This document shows positions 1-6,489 of a stretch of 11,027 bases of DNA, one piece after another. This DNA is from JBBSVE01 sp038233815. Its GTDB lineage: Bacteria; Pseudomonadota; Alphaproteobacteria; Rhodobacterales; Rhodobacteraceae. A model generated the notes under the pieces. It saw only the letters and a list, made by a program, of their open reading frames with translations. It did not search any database and was not told the origin of the DNA. Location: assembly GCA_038233815.1 (NCBI GenBank), contig JBBSVE010000101.1, positions 1 through 11,027 on the forward strand, in the 5' to 3' direction. The translations under genes and the position numbers were made by a program. Numbering within the stretch: position 1 is the first letter of the stretch; the number at the start of each line of letters is the position of its first letter.

Positions 1-45
1 GGCTACACCGCCCTTGGCATCCCTGTCACAGAAGCCGTGGGATGA
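1..45 (+). CDS. IS5-family transposase, C-terminal end (partial)
   Basis: Frame 1 opens at the window edge and reads GYTALGIPVTEAVG followed by TGA at 43-45. This matches the C-terminal tail I know from DDE transposases of the IS5 family (IS4/IS5 DDE type), which often end in ...NGYTALGIPVTEAVG. Only 14 residues are visible, so no catalytic residue can be checked. The terminal-repeat-like sequence 36 bases downstream supports the call. The gene extends left of the window. Confidence 0.7.
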   Translation, partial: GYTALGIPVTEAVG

Positions 46-81
46 ACCCATCCGGGGAAAGGGGAACCTCGGGTATCACAA

Positions 82-99
82 GCTTTGTGCAACAGAGCC
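82..99. repeat. Putative terminal inverted repeat of the IS5-family element
   Basis: The plus strand reads gctttgtgcaacagagcc; the outer end is position 99. Its complement is a typical IS5-type terminus. The partner repeat is outside the window, so this is recognition by resemblance and position, just after the transposase stop. Confidence 0.6.
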
Positions 100-199
100 A
101 CTCATCGCTGCAAGCAGCGATTGCCGGGCAGTCGATCACTGCTAGTGCAGCTCTGACGGCGAACGTGGTCGCGGCGCTCCCGTGACCAACCTGGCCCAT
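100..199 (-). pseudogene. IS481-family transposase, 5' remnant
   Basis: Starting from ATG at 199-197, the minus strand reads MGQVGHGSAATTFAVRAA. This is the characteristic beginning of IS481-family integrase-like transposases (MGQVRHGSATTTHAVRAAIQRSQAS-like). A strong ribosome binding site, AAGGAGG, lies four bases upstream of this ATG, which decides the start over an in-frame ATG at 214. Clear similarity stops at 146. Beyond it a shifted frame reads Q-stop-STARQSLLAAMS, which may be a degraded continuation of the helix-turn-helix region. The IS5-type end at 99 then cuts it off. The full protein would be roughly 300 residues with a DDE core, so nothing functional remains. Positions 200-256 are probably this element's leader and left end. 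Confidence 0.65.
104..121. repeat. Short perfect inverted repeat beside the IS5 end
   Basis: atcgctgc at 104-111 and gcagcgat at 114-121 are perfect reverse complements separated by two bases (aa). The repeat lies in the 46-base stretch between the IS5 end and the recognisable IS481 transposase codons. With a two-base loop it would be a poor RNA hairpin and there is no T-tract, so I do not call it a terminator. It may be IS-derived or chance. Confidence 0.35.
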
Positions 200-256
200 G
201 ATGCCTCCTTCCATTCCTGAGAAAGGATCGCACCATCAAACCGTGGGATCAAACGG
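200..256 (-). mobile_element. Probable leader and left end of the IS481-family element
   Basis: This stretch lies between the IS481-type start codon and the point where chemotaxis-gene similarity begins (261). It carries the transposase ribosome binding site (minus strand AAGGAGG, about 204-210). Further out is a 7-base direct repeat, atcaaac, at 235-241 and 248-254, with a 13-base period. Repeated motifs like this often lie near IS ends as transposase contacts, but that role is inferred. The exact terminus is not certain; it is probably close to 254-257. Confidence 0.45.
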
Positions 257-257
257 C

Positions 258-1960
258 TAGCTGTTCCTCAGCACGTCGGAAAGCATCAGCCAGCACGACG
301 ACCTGTTAGAGGCGGTGGACAAGAAGAACTTCGTGTTCCGCGCGTCGGGGAATGCGGGGCGGCACTGGAGCCCGACCTCAGGCGCCTTGCACCGCAGCCC
401 GCCCGGATCGTCGCGTGACGCTACGTCAAGTGCGAACCTGCGCAACCGGGTGGAGCGTCACATCCTCGAGCGGCACACCCCGCCCACATCGTGGTGCGCG
501 AGGACGGCGAGATCGTCTCCACCGGAACAGGGCGGTTCGTGGAGCTGCCGCACGGCGCGCCCGGCCGCAACCTCAAGGAAACGGTGCACCGCGATCTGTG
601 CCTGGAGATCCGGGCGGCCCTCCGCCAGTCCGTGGCGGACGGAACGAGGGTGCGGCGCCGCAATTTGTCGGGCAGCACGCTATCGGGTCACGCGCGCAGG
701 ATCGGCCTGAAGGTGGAGCGGTTGCAAGGTCGGGCGATCGCACGCGGCTTTTCATGGTCCTTCTGGACGTTGAGGAGGCCGATCCGGGCTCGCCCGCGCC
801 GCCCATGCCCGGCGATGCGGCCGAGGCCAAACTGAGCGAGACCCGCGAGCGTCTGCAAGGCACGGTGGAGGAATACGTGGCCGCGCTGGAGGAGCTGAAA
901 AGCGCCAACGAGGAGCTGGTATCGGTCAGCGAGGAGGCGCACGATTCGCTTGAGGCTTTCGAGGAAGAGATGCAGTCGCTCAACGAGGGGACGAACACGA
1001 TCGACGCCGAGCTGACCGGCAAGATCGACGAGCTGGACACCGCCAATTCCGACCTTCGCAACCTCTTCGGATCGACGCAGATCGCGACTGTGTTTGTCGA
1101 CGCACATCTGGTGATCCGCACCTTACCCCGGCGGCGGCGGAGATGTTCAACCTGAGGACCGGCGATGTCGGGCGGCCGCTGACCGATCTCGCCTCCGTGC
1201 GCGAGTATCCAGCGTTGCAGGCCAAGATCCGCGACGTCTTCCGCACCTGCGAGCGGCACGAACACCGGATGACGGGCAGCGACGATAGCGTGCATTATCT
1301 GGCGCGGCTGATACCATACCGCGACGCGTAAGGGCGCGATCATCGGTGCGGTCGTGGCCTTCGTCGACGTGACGACGCTGGCGCAATCGAAGGCACAGCA
1401 GCAAGTGCTGATCGCGGAGCGCAATCACCGCGTGAAGAACATGCAGGCGGTCGTCACCACCATCGTGCGGTCCTCGCTCCGGGCCTCCAAGGTCGCGCCG
1501 GAAACCGTGACTGCGCTGAAGGAACGCCTGCAATCGATGGCGCGGGCCTATTCGCTGCTGAACGGTAGTGCCTGGACCCACGTGAACGTGCACGACATCG
1601 CGCGGACCGGGCTCGACGCCTTCGGGGAAGCGCGCGTGACAGTGTCCGGTCCCGACGTCGACGTCGAGTTGCGCCAATCGCTCGCGCTGAGCATGGTGTC
1701 CACGAACTGGCGAGGAATGCCGCGAAATGCCGCGCGCTTTCGGACAGCAAGGACAGCCTTCCGCTCGACTTACAGCGGCGTGACCGGACGCTGGAATTCC
1801 ACTGGACGGAACGCGACGGTCCCCGCCCGAAAGGGCCGGAGATCACCGGGTTCGGCTCTCTCCTGATGGGGATGCAGGTCGAGCCGCAGCGCGGCGGCAC
1901 ACTGGAACGGACCTTCGCCGACAACGGGATGTCCGCAACTTTAGCTTCCGGCTGGAGTGA
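258..1960 (+). pseudogene. Decayed CheR-PAS-HWE sensory histidine kinase gene (3' part)
   Basis: This is the remains of a large hybrid of the CheB/CheR-PAS-HWE kinase type: a chemotaxis-like methyltransferase fused to a histidine kinase that phosphorylates a response regulator. Pieces in order: LFLSTSESISQHDDLLEAVD (261-317, end of the CheR domain); linker with VVREDGEIVSTGTGRFVELP (about 491-552); coiled coil with VEEYVAALEELKSANEELVS (about 866-930); PAS domain from LRNLFGSTQIATVFVDAHLV (about 1057-1110); H-box AERNHRVKNMQAVV (about 1414-1455); N-box HELARNAAK (about 1701-1727); HWE signature W-x-E in FHWTERDGP (about 1797); G-box ITGFGSLLM; end MSATFSFRLE then TGA at 1958-1960. Frame changes fall near 478-487, 727-735, 1123-1124, 1326-1331, 1696-1701 and 1938-1943, most being a single missing base. 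The first codon of the CheR frame is preceded by TAG (258-260) at the IS junction, and the CheB part and most of CheR are absent. It is certainly non-functional as written. Confidence 0.85.
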
Positions 1961-1970
1961 GCGTCACTCC
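1954..1970. terminator. Perfect inverted repeat spanning both convergent stop codons
   Basis: ggagtga (1954-1960), loop gcg, tcactcc (1964-1970): a 7-bp perfect stem with a 3-base loop. The plus-strand pseudogene stop TGA (1958-1960) and the minus-strand ALDH stop TGA (1966-1964) are the two inner ends of the stem. It sits where a bidirectional terminator would be expected. There is no T-run on either side, so intrinsic termination is not assured; it could equally slow the polymerase or protect a 3' end. Confidence 0.4.
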
Positions 1971-4288
1971 CCCCAAGGCACCCAGACCGTCTTGACCTCC
2001 GTCGCGTGGCGCAGTGCTTCGCGCGCGTCGAACGCGGCCCAGTCGACCGCGCGTCCCATGCCGGTCCAGGTGCGCTTGAGGTTCCCCGCCGCCTCCCGCT
2101 CCACCGTTGCGCAGATGACCGCATCCGCAAAGCACCAGACCGCGTCCACGTCGAGATGTGCCGCCAGCGTCCCCGCCAGCGCTGCCGCTTCGCCGGTTAC
2201 GATATTGACCACGCCGCCGGGCAGGTCCGACGTGGCGAGCACCTGAGCCAGATCGGTGGCACAGAGTGGCGCGTGTCGCGAAGGCACCAGAACGCAGGCG
2301 TTGCCCATGGCGATCGCGGGGGCCATCAGCGCCACGAGACCCAGCAGCGGGGCGTCGTCGGGGCAGATCACGCCGATGGTGCCGACCGGCTCGTTCATGC
2401 CGAGCGCCACGCCCCGGATCGGCACCGGTTTCACCCGCCCGTCGAGCGCATCCGCCCACGCGGCATGGGTAAAGAGCGTATCGATCGCGGCCTCCACCTC
2501 GGCCTCCCCGTCGCGGCCGGTCATGTCGGCGATACGGCGCGCGAACTCCGCCGACCGGGCGGCGAGGTTCTCTGCGATGAAATAGATTACCTGCGCGCGC
2601 AGATGCGCCGTGGCCTGCGCCCAGCCGGTCGCGCCACGGGCCGCCTCCACCGCGTTGCGGATGTCCTTGCGGTTGCCGATCCCGACCTCGCCGACACGGC
2701 GGCCGTCTGGTGACGTGACCACACGCGAATAGCCGCCATCGGGGCGCACCTGTTTGCCACCGATGGTGAGCTTTGCCGTCCGGTCCAGACGGTCAGGCTC
2801 CGCCACCACCGCGGCAGACACGGGCGCTGAAACCTGCGGCACGGGTCGGGGGCGCAGATAGGCGCGCAGACCCTCCCACCCGCCATCGCGGCCAAAGCCG
2901 CTGTCGCGGACCCCGCCGAATCCCGCCGCCGCGTCGAGCATGTTTGCGCCGTTGATCCAGACCACCCCGGCCCGGATCTTCGGCGCACATCCCAGCGCGA
3001 GATTCAGGTTCTCGGTCCACACGCTTGCCGCCAACCCGTAGCGCGTGTCGTTGGCCAGTGCCACCGCCTCCGCCGGAGTGCGGAAGGTCATGGAGACGAG
3101 GACCGGGCCGAACACCTCCTCCTGCATCAGCGGGCTCGCGGCATGGAGCCCGGTGATCAGTGTCGGCGGATAGAAGCAGCCCCCGGGCACCGGGCCGGGA
3201 GAGATGTAATGCTCCCCCTCCGATGCAGCCACCATTCCCGCGATCCGGTCGCGCTGCACTGGGTCCACGATGGCCCCCACGTCGGTGCATTTGTCGAGCG
3301 GATCGCCGAGCCGCAGCCGGTCCATCCGTGCGCGCAGCTTGGCGTGGAGGCGCGCGGCAACGCCCTCCTGCACCAAAAGCCGCGATCCGGCACAGCAGAC
3401 CTGCCCGCCATTGAACCAGATCGCATCGACCAGCCCCTCCACCGCGCTGTCGAGATCGGCGTCGTCGAACACGATGTAGGGCGACTTGCCGCCCAGCTCC
3501 AGCGACAGCGCCTTGCCGGTTCCCGCCGTGGCGCGCCGGATCGCGCGGCCCACGTCGGTGGAGCCGGTGAAGGCGATCTTGTCCACATCAGGATGCGCGA
3601 CCAGACACGCGCCCGTCTCCCCGTCCCCGGTGACGACGTTCAGAAGGCCGTCGGGCAGCCCCGCCGCGCGCGCCAGCTCCGCAAACAGAAGGGCGGTGAG
3701 CGGGGTGTATTCCGCGGGCTTCAGGACCACGGCATTGCCCGCAGCCAACGCGGGCGCCACCTTCCACGAAAGGATCAGGAGCGGGAAGTTCCACGGGATC
3801 ACCGCCCCGCAGACGCCGTGCGGGACAAGACCCGGAAGCTCCGCCGGGGCGAGCTGCGCCAACCCCGCGTGATAGCTGAAATGCCGCGCCACCAGCGGCA
3901 CGTCGATGTCGCGGCTTTCGCGCACGGGCTTGCCGGTGTCGAGCGTTTCCAGCACCGCGAACAGGCGCGCGTGCTTCTGCACCATCCGCGCCAGTGCATA
4001 GAGCACCCGCGCGCGGCCATGACCCGTGCGCGCGCCCCACGCCGCCTGCGCGCCCCGGGCGGCCGCCACTGCCGCATCCACATCCGCCGCCGACCCTTGC
4101 GTGACGCGGGCGAGCGTCTGCCCGGTGGCGGGGTTGCGGGTCTCGAACAGATCCCCCGGCGGCTGGAAGGCCCCGTCGATCCAGGGACCGAAGGAGCCTG
4201 CGTGCCGCGCCAGCCAGTCCAGCGCCTCGGCGGGCGATTCCGGGGCTGGGCCGTAGTCCATGCTGTCGAATAACTCGCGTATGTTCAT
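1964..4288 (-). CDS. Two-domain aldehyde dehydrogenase, ALDH16 type
   Basis: A 774-residue NAD(P)-dependent aldehyde dehydrogenase, presumably cytosolic. Residues 1-480 form a complete ALDH: IPWNFP with oxyanion Asn167, VLKPAE with cofactor-binding Lys190, FTGST (240-244), LELGGK with general base Glu264, GGQVCCAG with catalytic Cys298 and EEVFGP with Glu391. Residues about 505-774 form a second, degenerate ALDH unit. It keeps the fold of the cofactor-binding half (NEPVGTIGVICPDDAP, MGNACVLVPSR, GGVVNIVTGE), but WNFP has become PDDAP, LKPAE has become LVPSR, FTGST has become WCFAD, and the half carrying the catalytic Cys is missing. A full plus a non-catalytic second domain and this length are hallmarks of ALDH16; bacterial members, including a structurally studied one from Loktanella, keep the active Cys. 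The start lies three bases after the deoC stop, with only a weak ribosome binding site, suggesting translational coupling. The physiological aldehyde is inferred from context: acetaldehyde made by DeoC is the obvious candidate. Confidence 0.92.
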   Translation of the reverse strand: MNIRELFDSMDYGPAPESPAEALDWLARHAGSFGPWIDGAFQPPGDLFETRNPATGQTLARVTQGSAADVDAAVAAARGAQAAWGARTGHGRARVLYALARMVQKHARLFAVLETLDTGKPVRESRDIDVPLVARHFSYHAGLAQLAPAELPGLVPHGVCGAVIPWNFPLLILSWKVAPALAAGNAVVLKPAEYTPLTALLFAELARAAGLPDGLLNVVTGDGETGACLVAHPDVDKIAFTGSTDVGRAIRRATAGTGKALSLELGGKSPYIVFDDADLDSAVEGLVDAIWFNGGQVCCAGSRLLVQEGVAARLHAKLRARMDRLRLGDPLDKCTDVGAIVDPVQRDRIAGMVAASEGEHYISPGPVPGGCFYPPTLITGLHAASPLMQEEVFGPVLVSMTFRTPAEAVALANDTRYGLAASVWTENLNLALGCAPKIRAGVVWINGANMLDAAAGFGGVRDSGFGRDGGWEGLRAYLRPRPVPQVSAPVSAAVVAEPDRLDRTAKLTIGGKQVRPDGGYSRVVTSPDGRRVGEVGIGNRKDIRNAVEAARGATGWAQATAHLRAQVIYFIAENLAARSAEFARRIADMTGRDGEAEVEAAIDTLFTHAAWADALDGRVKPVPIRGVALGMNEPVGTIGVICPDDAPLLGLVALMAPAIAMGNACVLVPSRHAPLCATDLAQVLATSDLPGGVVNIVTGEAAALAGTLAAHLDVDAVWCFADAVICATVEREAAGNLKRTWTGMGRAVDWAAFDAREALRHATEVKTVWVPWGE

Positions 4289-4291
4289 CGG

Positions 4292-5260
4292 TCAGCCCAT
4301 CGGATGGCGGTTGGCGGCGGAATAGGCGCCAGTCAGGTAATGCTCCAGCTGACGCTCGATATCGCCCAGAAGTGAGGAGGCGCCGATGCGAAAGAGGTCG
4401 GGCTGGACCCAGGGCAGGCCCAACTCCTCCCGCATCAGCGCGAGGTAGACGAGCGCATCCTTCGCCTTGGATATCCCGCCTGCGGGCTTATAGCCGATCC
4501 GCACCCCGGTCCGCGCCTCATAGTCCCGGATCGCGCGGATCATCACGAGGGAGACGGGAAGCGTCGCGTTCACGCTTTCCTTGCCGGTGGAGGTCTTGAT
4601 GAAATCGGCCCCCCCCATCATGCACACGAGGCTCGCGCGCGCCACGTTGCGGAGCGTGCCAAGCTCCCCGGTGGCGAGGATCGCCTTGACGTGGGCAGCC
4701 CCCGCCGCCGCGCGCATCGCCTGCATCTCGTCGTAGAGCGCCTGCCAATTCCCGGTCAGCACATGGCGGCGCGAGATCACGATGTCGATCTCCGCCGCTC
4801 CGGCCGCGACACTCTCCCCGATTTCCGCGATCCTGAGGTGCAGCGGCGACAAGCCCGCGGGAAAGCCGGTGGAGACGGCGGCGACCGGAATGCCCGACCC
4901 CTCCAGCGCGCGGACGGCAACCTCTACCATCTCGTGATAGACGCAGACCGCGCCGACGGTCAGCCCTTCCATCCCCAGACGCTCCAGCATGTCGGCGCGG
5001 ACCGGCTGGCGGGCTTTCGCACAAAGCCGCTGCACCCGCCCCGCCGTATCGTCGCCCGACAGCGTGGTGAGGTCGATGCACGACAAGGCCTTGCAGAGCC
5101 ATGCCGCCTGATGATCCTTCTTCACCGTCCGGCGCCCGGGCAAAGACCCCGCTCGACGCTCGATCGCCGACAGGTTCGCCGCAACCCCCGCCACCCAGTC
5201 GAGATCGAGCGGAAACCCGGGATTACGCCTGTCGTCACGCGGCGTTGGGGTGGTGGGCAT
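4292..5260 (-). CDS. deoC: Deoxyribose-phosphate aldolase
   Basis: A cytosolic class I aldolase that cleaves 2-deoxy-D-ribose-5-phosphate to glyceraldehyde-3-phosphate and acetaldehyde in deoxynucleoside breakdown. From ATG at 5260 it has 322 residues, longer than the enterobacterial enzyme (about 260) and close to the long, animal-type form. Visible motifs: CIDLTTLSGDDT (61-72), EIDIVI with Asp159, the Schiff-base Lys222 in DFIKTSTGK, and the proton-relay Lys258 in GYKPAGGISK. The frame is open further upstream to a TTG at 5317, eight bases after mrpG. I prefer ATG 5260 because a GGAG precedes it by eight bases and the extra 19 residues are low-complexity, Pro/Ala-rich and not expected in the family. 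The ALDH gene follows after three bases, so the pair is surely co-expressed. The 65 bases before the start contain no clear promoter or terminator, so read-through from the mrp operon is possible. Confidence 0.93.
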   Translation of the reverse strand: MPTTPTPRDDRRNPGFPLDLDWVAGVAANLSAIERRAGSLPGRRTVKKDHQAAWLCKALSCIDLTTLSGDDTAGRVQRLCAKARQPVRADMLERLGMEGLTVGAVCVYHEMVEVAVRALEGSGIPVAAVSTGFPAGLSPLHLRIAEIGESVAAGAAEIDIVISRRHVLTGNWQALYDEMQAMRAAAGAAHVKAILATGELGTLRNVARASLVCMMGGADFIKTSTGKESVNATLPVSLVMIRAIRDYEARTGVRIGYKPAGGISKAKDALVYLALMREELGLPWVQPDLFRIGASSLLGDIERQLEHYLTGAYSAANRHPMG

Positions 5261-5325
5261 CGGGGCACTCCGCGTCGGTGCGGGGTGAAGCGTGGCATGG
5301 GGCACCGGCGCTGGCAAGGCGGCGA

Positions 5326-5733
5326 TCAGCGGTCGGGCGGCCCGACCTTGGTCATCTCGGGGAGCACGCTCAGGCTCTCATCCTCGAATGTGGCCCACTG
5401 GCGGCCCGTCCCGCTGTCGGGCAGGTCGCGCTCCTCCTCCCGGTGGCGGTGGAGGTGGGCCTTGGCGATGAAGTTGGCGGTGATCGGCGCGGTCAGGACG
5501 AGGAACAGCATGATCAGGATCTCGTGCCAGGTCTGCGTGCCTTCCAGAAACCACGACCGCACCACGGACGCGATCAGCACGCAGCCGACCCCCAGCGTCG
5601 TGGCCGTGGTGGGCGAATGGAGCCGCATCATCAGGCGCGGCAGCTTGATGAGCCCCCAGCTTCCCGACAGCCCGAAGATCCCCGCGATGACGAGAAGGAG
5701 GGATATTGCGATTTCGGCGATTTGCTGGGTCAT
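5326..5733 (-). CDS. mrpG: Monovalent cation/proton antiporter subunit MrpG
   Basis: The last subunit of the Mrp (Pha/Mnh) cation/H+ antiporter complex in the inner membrane. It has 135 residues with three hydrophobic segments (about 8-28, 43-60, 71-90). The conserved stretch LMMRLHSPTTATTLGVGCVL (about 34-53) corresponds to the family's RLH..T.A.TLGV signature. After about residue 92 comes a charged, soluble tail (HLHRHREEERDLPDSG..., ending in KVGPPDR), somewhat longer than the shortest family members. Its ATG overlaps the mrpF stop as ATGA, and no good ribosome binding site precedes it, so translation is probably coupled to mrpF. Confidence 0.93.
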   Translation of the reverse strand: MTQQIAEIAISLLLVIAGIFGLSGSWGLIKLPRLMMRLHSPTTATTLGVGCVLIASVVRSWFLEGTQTWHEILIMLFLVLTAPITANFIAKAHLHRHREEERDLPDSGTGRQWATFEDESLSVLPEMTKVGPPDR

Positions 5734-5999
5734 TCGATGATGTCGCCGCGCAGGATGAACTTGCAGTAGGCCACCGTCGACACGAACCCGGTCATCGCGA
5801 ACAGAAGTGCGGCCTCGAAATAGACCGGCGATCCGGTGGAGATGCCGTAAAGCCCGATCAGCGCGATCACGTTGATGACCATCGTGTCGAGCGCCAGCAC
5901 CCGGTCTGTGACACCGGGCGCACGGAAGATGCGCCAGATGTTCATCACCAGCCCGAGACCGAAGCAGGCGTAGGCAAAGCCGAGCGCATAGGCGATCAT
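5730..5999 (-). CDS. mrpF: Monovalent cation/proton antiporter subunit MrpF
   Basis: A small membrane subunit of the Mrp antiporter: 89 residues, three hydrophobic segments (about 4-22, 36-54, 60-78). The diagnostic motif TDRVLALDTMVINVIALIG (about 31-49) contains the conserved Asp residues of MrpF. The start is ATG 5999, which overlaps the mrpE stop by four bases (ATGA) and has AGGA seven bases upstream. The frame is open much further upstream, but that extension only shadows mrpE and mrpD. Length and position between E and G are normal for an mrp operon. Confidence 0.93.
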   Translation of the reverse strand: MIAYALGFAYACFGLGLVMNIWRIFRAPGVTDRVLALDTMVINVIALIGLYGISTGSPVYFEAALLFAMTGFVSTVAYCKFILRGDIIE

Positions 6000-6487
6000 T
6001 CGAATATCCTCATCAGGCGGGCCTCGTAGCGGGACTTGATCTCGTCGCGCACGGCACCGGGATCGGGCGCGTGGAGGCAGTGGACCAAAAGCACCCGCCC
6101 GCAACCCGACATGTCCGCAGTGACCGTGCCCGGCGTCATGGTGATGGTCCCCGCCAGAACGGTGATCCCCTCCGGCGTCTGGATGTCGAGCGGAATGGCG
6201 ACCCAGGCCGGCCGCAGCCGGTCGTTGCGCGTGAACAGCACCTGACGCGCGACCGTGATGCTGGAACGGATGATGTCCCACACGACGATCAGGATGTAGG
6301 CCAGCGCCACGACCGGGTGGCGGACCTTCGGGCGCCGGACCCAGTAGGCATTGGTGATCAGGCTGACCAGCGTGGCGAGGATCACGGCAAAGATGAAGGA
6401 GCCCAGCGACATCCGGTTCACCAGCATCAGCCAGACTACCGCCAGCAGGATTGTGAGGTAGGGATGCGGAAAGAGCCTGCGGAGCAT
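5996..6487 (-). CDS. mrpE: Monovalent cation/proton antiporter subunit MrpE
   Basis: A 163-residue Mrp subunit. Two hydrophobic segments lie at the N-terminus (about 9-46) and another near 60-76 (VVALAYILIVVWDIIRSSI). A soluble domain follows, carrying the conserved MrpE block TPEGITVLAGTITMTPGTVT (about 107-126). It is needed for assembly or activity of the Mrp complex in characterised systems rather than for ion conduction itself. ATG 6487 has AGGAGG about ten bases upstream, inside the end of mrpD, and lies two bases after the mrpD stop. Its 3' end overlaps mrpF by four bases. Confidence 0.93.
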   Translation of the reverse strand: MLRRLFPHPYLTILLAVVWLMLVNRMSLGSFIFAVILATLVSLITNAYWVRRPKVRHPVVALAYILIVVWDIIRSSITVARQVLFTRNDRLRPAWVAIPLDIQTPEGITVLAGTITMTPGTVTADMSGCGRVLLVHCLHAPDPGAVRDEIKSRYEARLMRIFE

Positions 6488-6489
6488 TG

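Larger units (their letters stand above)
1..99 (+). mobile_element. Right end of an IS5-family insertion sequence (partial)
   Basis: This is the right-hand end of an IS5-family element whose body lies outside the window. It holds the last transposase codons (1-45), a short non-coding stretch and a terminal inverted-repeat-like sequence at 82-99. Read on the minus strand, that sequence begins GGCTCTGTTGCACAAAGC, a form often seen at the ends of IS5-type elements. The matching left end is outside, so the repeat cannot be confirmed and the target duplication cannot be read. The element abuts, and has probably cut into, the IS481-family remnant at 100-256. Assignment to the IS5 family rests on remembered transposase C-termini; the subgroup is not decided. 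Confidence 0.7.

Noticed and set aside
104..121. Hairpin terminator next to the IS5 end
   Set aside because: The two-base loop is too tight for the full stem to form in RNA, and no T-tract follows on either strand.
235..254. Iteron- or CRISPR-like repeat (two atcaaac copies)
   Set aside because: Only two 7-base copies exist, inside what looks like an IS leader. This is far too little for an array or an origin.
200..260. Continuation of the CheR domain to the left of 258
   Set aside because: The preceding codons (HHQTVGSNG then TAG) do not resemble the conserved CheR sequence, and the same bases are better explained as the leader of the IS481-type transposase with its ribosome binding site.
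573..1424. Open frame of 283 codons on the minus strand across the kinase pseudogene
   Set aside because: The plus strand carries clear coiled-coil and PAS sequence in this stretch. The minus frame is low-complexity Ser/Arg-rich and has no family resemblance; it is long only because of base composition.
5261..5317. Upstream extension of deoC to a TTG start
   Set aside because: TTG is a rare start, no ribosome binding site is visible before it, and the extra residues are Pro/Ala-rich and not typical of the family. ATG 5260 has a GGAG at suitable spacing. The TTG is not excluded.
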